In this document: piece by piece, positions 55,965 through 64,000 of the stretch
How the letters are laid out: each line of letters begins with the position of its first letter
Numbering within the stretch: position 1 is the first letter of the stretch
NCBI GenBank assembly: GCA_021521415.1
Contig: JAIQDT010010035.1
Location: 1 to 64,000, forward strand
From: Bidens hawaiensis
Lineage: Eukaryota; Streptophyta; Magnoliopsida; Asterales; Asteraceae
Reading direction: 5' to 3'
DNA: 64,000 nucleotides
Notes under the pieces: model-generated
What the model was told of the DNA's origin: nothing
Seen by the model: the letters and a program-made list of their open reading frames with translations, nothing else
Databases searched by the model: none
Position numbers and translations under genes: made by a program

Positions 55965-57375
55965 ATAACTTTGTGGTATTACGAGGTTGTTTTACATTAT
56001 TCGTTTATAATATTTATATACTTTTGGATTTTATTTTTATTTATTGTAAGAAAGTTAATAATGTAATTAGGATTTGATGATGAAAGAGTTTCACAAATAA
56101 ATGAGATGCTTTAACCCGTTTTAAAAGCTATATATGTTTGGTGAGACCCATGATCCGCTTAATTTTTTTACTATAATTTTTTTTTTGAGTTATAAACAAT
56201 TTTTTTTAAAAGAAAAGGATATTAATTTTTAGTATATTCCTATTTTATAGGAATTTTCATATCGAATATTTGTTGAGACTAATTTTAATTTAATGAGATG
56301 CTATAATCCGTTTAAGGGTTATCTGGGTTTGGTGAGACTCATATCTGTGAATTCAAGTCAAATGCATAATGAGCAAAAATTTTATTTAGTGAGATGTTAT
56401 AACCCGTTTAAGGGCTATCTGGGTTTGGTGAGACTCATACTCGTGAATTCGGGTCAAATGCATGAGAAGCCTTCATTTACCAATAAAGCAATCTAGTGGC
56501 TTGAGAAAAAATATAAGAAAACCATATATTAATGCATGAGATCCATGACCCGCTTATTTTTTTTACTACAAGATTGTTTTTTAATTATAAATAACATATA
56601 TCTTTTTTTTAAAGAAACCATATATTAATTTTTAGTATATCCCTATTTTATAGGATTTTCATATCAAATAATTGGTGAGATTGATTTTAATTTAATGAGA
56701 TATTATAACCCGTTCAAGGAATATCTGGGTTTTTTGAGACCCATGACCGTGAATTTGGGTTAAATGCATGAAAAACCTCAATTTACAAATAATGCAATCT
56801 GGTGGCTTGAGAGAATGTATGAAGCAACTAGAGAGTTTTTTAAAGGTTTCGTATCCCCCGTATTACAAGGGTTGTTTTTACATTATTCGTTTATAATATT
56901 TATATATTTTTGGATTTTAATTTTATTTATTCTACTAAAGTTAATAATATACTTAGTATTTGATGATGAAAGAGTTTCATAAATTAATGAGATATTATAA
57001 CCCGGTTTAAAAACTATTTGGCCCTGTTGAGACCCATGACCCACTTATTTTTTTTACTATAAAATTGTTTTTCAATTATAAATAATATATATCATTTTTT
57101 ATAGAAATAAGATATTATTTTTAGTATATCCACATTTTATAGGATTTTCAAATCAAATATTTGGTGAGTTTCATTTTTAATTTAATGAGATGTTATAACT
57201 CGTTTAAGAAATACATGGGTTTGGTGAGACCCATACCCGTGAATTCGGGTCAAATGCATGAGAATCTTCTATTTACAAATAATGCAATATGGTGGCTTGA
57301 GAGAATGTAGAGTGCAACCAGAGAGCTTTTATAGGTTTCGTTTATATATATTATAGATAGATAGATAGATAGATA
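55965..57375 (+). repeat. AT-rich dispersed repeat, fourth locus, three to four units
   Basis: Successive units carry the TTTGATGATGAAAGAGTTTC start and GAGATGTTATAACCCG modules (about 56100, 56295, 56392, 56697, 56990, 57187), plus GTGAATTCGGGTCAAATGCA and CTTGAGAGAATGTA ends. It terminates in a (TAGA)n microsatellite at about 57355-57380. Collinear with 1865-2860. Confidence 0.65.
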
Positions 57376-58440
57376 GATATAGTTTATCCAGGATAGATTA
57401 CCTATGATTATCGGGTTGGTTCCGGTCTTCATATATGAGAGAAGAAAGAGGGTAGGATTTGATCACTTCTCGTCGACATCTGGTTCATCTTTGTCTCGAT
57501 CATCATTGTCTCAATCACCACCGTCACGATCAATCTTCATCAGTTCGTAACTACATCAAGCCGCTTCTTCATTATTGGTTACCATATTGTCTATTTTTGT
57601 TTTTTTTTGATCAATTTGTATATGTTCCTTTCTATTTCTTGAATCCTTGTCTTTGTTGGTTGTTTCGCTTGATGAAATACTCAACTGAGTTTCAGTAACA
57701 ATTGTCAATACCGTTGTTTAAATGATTCCGAGTTTTTATTTTTTTGTTACGAAATTATAAAGGATCTAATTCCCTGTTCATGGCAAAGTTAAATTATGCG
57801 AGCCAAATCAGCTCGGGCTTCTATACATAATAAGCTACTTTCAGCTCGAACCCGACTTAGTTATTCATACGATTCAACAAGCCCGGTTAAGGAGTTACAC
57901 GATTAACAACTTGGATTACATGAGAGTCGTGCAACACTTTCAGATTGAAATAATCTGGTCGTTCACTCGTTCTCCAAATACTCAATTGTATAAAACTCAG
58001 ATGAAGATCAGAACTTTGTATGTAATTTGAAAGTGAAAAATCGAACCAGAGCGAGCGACCAAAAACAATCAGATTGTATATGTAGGATTAGGGTTTGGAA
58101 ACTGATCCATTTAAACTTCGAATTTAATTAAAGTCCGTCCACTTTAACCTACGACGTGTGACAAAATCCGAAAATTTTTCTTTTTAATGAATTTTCAACA
58201 TAGCAATAATTATTAACCGCTGTCCCGGAACCCGAAAATAAATCTTGTCTACTTTAAAATAATAATATATGATTTTACATTTATTCAGAGTTGGGGGGCG
58301 TTGTAGTCATTTATTAAAAGATAAGCACACACTCATCCAATCACATTACGTTACCTGCAACTGCATATTGAGTAAAAGTCAAAACCTTTGCCAAACCTTG
58401 TTCATATTTTTCCCAATTTACCCTCTAAACAAGATAGATA
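57376..58440. other. Intergenic, 5' flank of the metallopeptidase gene
   Basis: No gene recognised. A stretch with CTCGGGCTT / AGCTCGAACCCGA phrases (57800-57900) resembles the short repeat at both ends of the insertion in intron 4 (60770-61510). The promoter of the metallopeptidase should lie in the last few hundred bases; no convincing TATA box was found. Confidence 0.45.
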
Positions 58441-58749
58441 GATAATTGATTCTATCCCATCTTCTATGCTCAATTCTCATACAATTTCATCATCCAAATT
58501 GAAGGAATCAAGCATCAAAAGAGGTTAATATTCACTTATTTGATGATACCCATCAATTATACATGAGTTAATTCTTGTTGTCACAGTCAATTATGATCAA
58601 TTTCATTGAATTATCACCTGGGTTATGTTTATATATGCTTATATATCTTTATATGTTTTAGTGGTAGTTAAAAAAGTAAAAAAGACTGTTAATTTATGTT
58701 TATGATTGTTGCACACCAGGTGTTCGACCTATTGCTTGAGTGAAAAACA
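58441..58749 (+). other. Probable 5' UTR with intron of the metallopeptidase gene
   Basis: A donor-like AAAAGAG|GTTAAT at 58523/58524 and an acceptor GCACACCAG at 58719 would define a 196-bp leader intron; the ATG follows at 58750. Inferred from splice motifs only. Confidence 0.45.
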
Positions 58750-61700
58750 ATGAAAAATAGGTCAAAGAATCATTCTTTAACATCAAGGGATGAAAGTGAT
58801 GCTAAGATAAAGAATGTAGTGACTGCAAAGAGATCAGGGTATGTTATTCTGGCTGCAATTATCTTGATCACGCAAGGGATATGGGTGGTTCACCATTATC
58901 AGTTTGAGCGGTTGCCCGACCCGCTTTCGGCACAACAGGTGGGGAAAAGAGGGTTTTCGGAGGAAGAGGCAATGAAGCATGTTGAAGAGTTGACTCGGTT
59001 GGGACCTCATCCTGTTGGTTCTGATAAACTAGAGCTTGGTTTGCAGGTATATGGTACATTTTAGTGAAAATCACGAAAGTATCCATTTTGACAGAGAATA
59101 TTAACTAAGTAGCCTTGACTTTTTTAAATTACCAATCAATGAGGGAGCGGGAAGTTTCTGTCAGCACAATGGATTTCAATATCGCGCAGCAGATTCGATC
59201 ATTCCCCACAAATTAATAAAAAAGTTCTTTTCTTTAACATTGAAATGCGCCAAAGATTCAAAAGTGGCGCACGAGAGATTTTAAACGAGGTTCTAATACA
59301 TCAGTAATTGGTGACACGTGTCCTCCGATGATTGGTGGAAATTGTTGGAAACTAAACATTTCAAACAGTCAAGTTTATTTTGTTAATATCCCCGGTCAAA
59401 TTGTACATTTTCGTGATTTTCCTTATATTTTAGTCAGTTACGCGACACACAAATGTATACGTGTACTCCTGTTATCACATCATTACTTTAGCCGAAGGAG
59501 GCCTTGTTCGTGTCCATTCGTTAAGATTTTATCGGACAAACAAAGGGCTCGTGAACACAAACGAACATATAGTGAGTTAAGTTAGTAAAATAATAAAAAT
59601 AAAAACCATAAAAGCTTTAAATGTTTGGTTAACAAATTAAAATCTATAAAATATAAAAAGCCTTTAATAAACAAACATAAGCACACGAACATTAACAATG
59701 TAAATGAATGAACACATGTTACTTTACGTTCACAACATAATGAACAAATGTGACTTATTTTCATTTTTGTTCATTTAATTAATCGAACGGAACTCATTGT
59801 TGATGTCCATCTGCTTCTTAAACAAACGTTGTAAACGACCTTCTCGCCAAACGGTTTGCTGAACATTCAGCTCCTTTACAGCCCTAACCTAGGCTATAAT
59901 CCTAAAAATGCAGCCCTAATAGAACTATAGAAGAATGGTGCTAGTAAACAATATGCTAACTAGCTACTTGCAATAATAAAGAAACAAAGCAAAAGGGTAC
60001 ACGTTATCTCTAAATAATAGTCACCCACAATCAGTTTTGTTCATTTCCATTAACATTAAAATTTGTTCATATTCCCATTATCTTATTGTTTTGCAGTATG
60101 TTTTAAGAACAGCTGAGAATATAAAGAAAACCGCTCACTGGGAAGTTGATGTTGACGTTGACCTTTTCCATGCAAGCTCGGGTGCTAATATTCTGGTCAA
60201 CGGGCTTTTTAAAGGAAAAACACTGGCTTATTCAGATCTCAAACATATTGTTTTAAGAATCTCACCAAAATATGTTTCAGAAGCAACAGATAGTGCTATT
60301 CTGGTCTCTTCTCACATAGATACTGTTTACTCAGCGTACGTTACCTATTTTTAATTCAATAATTTTGGATTTTATTTATTTGAAAAATGATAATGAAGTT
60401 ATGAAACTTAATGTTTATGTTAATATAGGGAAGGAGCTGGTGACTGCAGTTCTTGTGTTGCAGTTATGCTAGAGCTTGCTCGAGGGGTCTCTCATTGGGC
60501 CCACGGTTTTAAGAATTCTGTTATTTTTTTGTTTAATACGGGCGAGGAAGAGGGTTTAAATGGTGCACATAGCTTTATAACTCAGGTATATTAATTATAA
60601 TTTTGATATTATATTTTAATTAAGTGATGACGTGTAAATATTATTGCAGCATCCGTGGAGTAACACCATACGTATGGCTATTGATTTGGAAGCCATGGGC
60701 ATTGGAGGTGCGTCTGCTATATTTCAGGTAGTCAATACCATAAAAATATTGTCTTTAAACTGAAATATAGGGGTGTAAACGAGCAAAGCCGCTCGTGAGC
60801 TACTTGATATCAGCTTGTATCGAGCTGAGCTTGAGCCCGAACCCGAACCGAAAAACAAGCTTGTCTTATAAATGAGTCTGAGGCTCTGAGCTCAAGCTTC
60901 ACTTATCAAGCTCGAGCTGGCTCACGAGCCTAAATGAGCCTATTATTTATATAACTTTTATTTAATATATTAAATATATATATCTGTGTAATAATTTTTA
61001 TTATAGGTATATTATAATTAAAATGGAACTAGTCAGAAGTAAAAACTACGCAGGTGAAGCCAGGAACCAGACCGCAGTGCAACAACATACATTAAAAATA
61101 ATTATAAACATAGTTATCAAAGGCGGTAAGCGCACTCAAGGCACATAGGCCTCGCCTAGGGCCTAGGCGCAATGCGCAAAAAAAGCGAGGGCCTGAGAAA
61201 AAAAAGCGCAATAATGAAAACAATAAAATATATATGTAATAGATATATAAAACTATTATTACTCCCAAATATAATTAAAATTCAATACAATTAACAATTA
61301 AAAACATTTATCCAATACAAAATTTAAATGAAACTTTTTAAAATAAGTAATAAACGGACCGATCTCGAACTTGAGAAGCTACCCATGAGCCGAGCTCAAG
61401 TCTCTATCATGTTAAACAAGCTTAGCTCGAGCCTCTAGTATGTTAAACGAGTAGATCTCGAGCCTCTAGCATGTTAAACGAGCTGATCTTGGCTCGGCTC
61501 ATTTACACCCGTATGGCCTTTTCAAATCTTGGGAAAAAGCAAAAAACTTTTCATGAAATTTAAATCAACATTCAGTCAACCTTGGTACCTTGTTAATTTT
61601 GCCAGGCGGGTCCTGATCCATGGGCTATTGAGAACTTTGCATTGGTAGCAAAATACCCATCGGGCCAAATTATTGCTCAGGTGTGTATTATTTTCTATTC

Positions 61701-62701
61701 TTAAATTAATTATTCGATTCTAGATTTTTAAGATCCATTTGCAGGATCTTTTCACTTCGGGTGTTATAAAATCTGCTACTGATTTTCAAGTGTATAAAGA
61801 AGTTGCTGGTCTTTCTGGTCTTGACTTTGCTTATGCAGATAATACTGCTGTATATCACACAAAGGTATTGTTTAAATTCGTAACATCTTTAATTTGACTA
61901 TTGTTGACCAAGTTAAAGTGATCATATATTCGTATGCAGAATGACAAATTAAAGCTTTTAAAACCTGGTTCGCTGCAACATCTTGGTGAAAATATGCTTG
62001 CTTTTCTGCTTCATACTGCTGCATCTTCTCAACTTTCAAAAGTCAAAGTCAATGAGAAAACTGATACTGATGCTGCCATATATTTTGACATCTTGGTACT
62101 TTATGTTTATGTTTTCATGATTATAAAATTTGATTTATTGACTTTTGAGATCAAATTGCATAGAAAGGTAACCAATTTTTGATAAAAAGAACGTCAAACT
62201 TTCAAAATTTTGATATTTAAGGTAATCCGAGCCAGTTATATTGTCAAAATGATGATGTGGTTGGTGATGTGTCGGAAACTTTGATCATGTTGATGTTCTT
62301 TCAATGTTACTCTAATTAAAAACCTCTTAAATGATTTGGGCCTTTTTGTAAGTGCAAATAAATCTTATTATCTAATGCAAAAATCAGACCACGTCGGTTA
62401 CCTTTTAATGTAGATAGTTCATATATGTTCATTTATTTAAATGAACGAACATGAACAACTTTTTTTTCTTCATTTAGTTAAATGAACGAACGTAAACACA
62501 TGTCTAGTTTGTTTGTCTATGTTCATGAACTTCATTTATGTTTGTTTGCTTACGTTCATTTATGTTCGTAATTTTTAGTTCGAGCCGGGGGTCTCACCGG
62601 AAGCAGCCTCTCTATCCTCATGGGGTAGAGGTAAGACTGTCTACATCTTACCCTCCTCAGACCCTACCATAGCTTTGCTATTGGTGGGATATACTGAGTA
62701 C

Positions 62702-62743
<42 letters not shown>

Positions 62744-63815
62744 TTTTTAGTTCGTTTACATTCGTTAATATGTAGTTAATATTTTTGGACGCGTACATTT
62801 TAGTCCGGTTTAATAACTTTTTAGGCTCAACACACTGTTGTTCACATATACGGTTAACTGATTCTAGCTCAGTTATGTCCGTTCGTTTACGTGAACCATT
62901 CGTTTACGCTGTTAACAAACATGTACACATTCATTATCTTAACATACACGAACAAGAAACCCTGTTCGTTTGGTTATTCGTGTCCGGTGGTTTGCTCGAT
63001 TAAATTTAAACAAACGAATAAAAACATGTTTTTAACAATCCAATTTAACGTGACAATTCAGGGAACATACATGATCGTATTTCATCAACGATTCGCCAAC
63101 ATGCTCTACAACTCAGTCATAATGCAATCCATCATGATATGGGCCACATCAGTCGTTATGGGGGGGCCACCCGCTGCTATTTCATTAGCCTTATCATTAT
63201 TAAGCATAATATTAATGTGGATATTTTCATTAATATTCTCAACTGCCATTGCTTTCATTCTACCACTTGTTTCATCATCACCGGTCCCCTTCATTTCAAA
63301 CCCGTGGCTCATTTTAGGTTTATTTTCTTCCCCTGCTTTCATTGGAGCTTTGACTGGTCAACACATCGGTTACCTTATTCTAAAAGGGTACATTTCACGT
63401 GTACTTTCTAAGAGATTGGACCCTGTGGTTGGATCCAACTGGGCCAAATTGGAAGCTGAAAGGTCATTATATAAAAGTGGTTTGTTGCAATGGCTTATAT
63501 TATTAATTGTTGGTCATTATTTTAAAGTGGGGTCTTCCTATATTGCCCTTGTGTGGCTAGCTTCCCCGGCTTTTGCTTGTAAGTTCGACGTTGTGACAAA
63601 TAATATCTTTATTTGGTCGAAGGTGTATGTTGACTGACATAAGTTCCTGATTCTGTAGATGGACTGCTTGAAGCAACTTTATCTCCCGCACGTGCACCGA
63701 AAGCACTCAAAACAATAACTTTAATATTTGGACTTTTTGTCCCGTTTTTAATATCGGGTGGCATGTTTATTCGGTTAGCAGGAACCGTTGCTGGTATGGC
63801 TGTTCGTCTTGACAG
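58750..63815 (+). CDS. ERMP1-like M28 metallopeptidase, 5' nine exons (runs past window end)
   Basis: Exons by GT..AG sites and frame: 58750-59046, 60097-60335, 60430-60585, 60650-60727, 61606-61680, 61745-61864, 61940-62095, 63062-63578, 63659-63815; the last ends in phase 2 and further exons lie beyond 64000. The product starts with a cytosolic Ser/Lys-rich tail and one membrane span (VILAAIILITQGIWVVHHY). The M28 peptidase domain follows, with zinc-site residues visible: His in SSHIDTV, Asp in GAGDCSS, two Glu in NTGEEEGLNGAH, the IDLEAMG acid and His in AVYHTK. Exon 8 begins the C-terminal multi-span membrane region (LLSIILMWIFSLIFSTAIAF, NPWLILGLFSSPAFIGALTG). The family are ER-membrane aminopeptidase-like enzymes; substrate in plants is not evident from sequence. 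No lesion was seen. Confidence 0.88.
59500..59800. repeat. AACGAACATGAAC-type repeat in intron 1
   Basis: Left part has GTTCGTGTCCATTCGTTAAG and the right part TTTGTTCATTTAATTAATCG, related inverted phrases. The same vocabulary recurs in intron 7 and intron 9 of this gene. Non-coding MITE-like repeat. Confidence 0.5.
60770..61510 (+). mobile_element. MITE-like element in intron 4, possibly with a nested repeat
   Basis: Begins GGGGTGTAAACGAGCAAAGC and ends with the inverse (reverse complement CGGGTGTAAATGAGCCGAGC). Within it, 61120-61215 has a GGCGAGG/CCTAGGCGC-rich stretch that looks like a separate repeat. The superfamily is probably hAT-like but no matching 8-bp target duplication was found. 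Confidence 0.6.
62405..62569. repeat. AACGAACATGAAC-type repeat in intron 7, left part
   Basis: Contains TTTAAATGAACGAACATGAA and its inverse further on (GTTCATTTATGTTCG). The SINE at 62583-62741 is inserted into this repeat, which resumes at 62742. Confidence 0.55.
62583..62741 (+). mobile_element. SINE copy with 13-bp target duplication, in intron 7
   Basis: AATTTTTAGTTCG lies at 62570-62582 and again at 62742-62754, a perfect target duplication. The body starts GGGGGTCTCACCGGAAGCAG shortly after and matches the minus-strand copy near 9 kb, but is 5' truncated. The 3' tail is a long (GAT)n run. Perfect duplications and tail indicate a recent insertion. Confidence 0.88.
62755..63050. repeat. 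AACGAAC-type repeat in intron 7, right part
   Basis: Continuation of the repeat interrupted by the SINE, with TCCGTTCGTTTACG, AACATACACGAACAAG and AAACAAACGAATAAA phrases. It ends just upstream of exon 8. Confidence 0.5.
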
Positions 63816-63829
63816 GTATTACAAGGCGT

Positions 63830-63995
63830 TTATGTCGTTTAGTTAAACGAACGAACATGAACACATGTCTTGGTCGTTCATCTATGTTCGTGAATGTTTT
63901 TTTATGTTTGTTCAGTTTTACTTGTTTACGTTCAATTAGTTTACGTTTGTTTAAGTTCATTCGTCTAAATTTGTTAATATATTAATTTGAAATTT
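63830..63995. repeat. AACGAACATGAACAC-type repeat in intron 9
   Basis: TTAAACGAACGAACATGAAC at the left and TTTACGTTTGTTTAAGTTCA at the right form an imperfect inverted pair, so a short MITE of the same family as in introns 1 and 7 occupies the beginning of this intron. Confidence 0.5.
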
Positions 63996-64000
63996 TAGGT

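Noticed and set aside
57459..57698. 79-residue frame upstream of the metallopeptidase gene
   Set aside because: Low-complexity His/Phe-rich translation of repeats; no start context or homology.
63106..63342. Minus-strand frame opposite exon 8 of the metallopeptidase
   Set aside because: Shadow of the membrane-spanning exon on the other strand.

Overview
The window is nuclear DNA from a eudicot plant, most likely Asteraceae (inferred from the style of the repeats and LTRs, not from a marker gene). It has spliced genes with GT..AG introns, a plant tRNA-Pro, and plant families of LINE, SINE, MITE, Ty1/copia and Ty3/gypsy-Tat elements. Transposable elements dominate. Cellular genes make up a small part and most are damaged.

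Layout. 1-2.9 kb: AT-rich dispersed repeat units. 2.9-6.6 kb: decayed, 5'-truncated L1-type LINE on the minus strand. 6.7-7.8 kb: PIF/Harbinger-type MITE carrying the first exon of a protein disulfide isomerase gene. 9 kb: SINE. 10.2-11.9 kb: possible gypsy LTR remnant. 13.3-25.0 kb: Ty1/copia element (minus) split by two insertions, a 641-bp element full of near-palindromic 17-mers and a young 6.6-kb gag-only Tat-like element with a perfect 5-bp target duplication and an antisense ORF behind its own TATA box.

25-34 kb: two galactose/glyoxal-oxidase-like genes head to head, each broken by different lesions. Between them lie a non-coding 3.5-kb LTR element (28235-31743) and a Stowaway MITE (32032-32286). 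35.2-49.3 kb: the most striking structure, a head-to-tail array of five ~2.19-kb LTRs alternating with four 789-bp internal regions, bounded by one TGTTT target duplication. It appears to be a single non-coding retroelement insertion amplified in place.

49.3-58.4 kb: a tRNA-Pro(AGG), a MITE, more AT-rich repeat units and a SAG12-type papain-like cysteine protease gene (minus) with a damaged start region. 58.4-64 kb: the 5' nine coding exons of an ERMP1-like M28 metallopeptidase gene (plus), whose introns hold a SINE and several MITE-like repeats. It is the only cellular protein gene here that looks intact, and it runs off the window end. No operon-like or pathway relation is visible among the genes; the region reads as a nest of transposons around a few gene copies.
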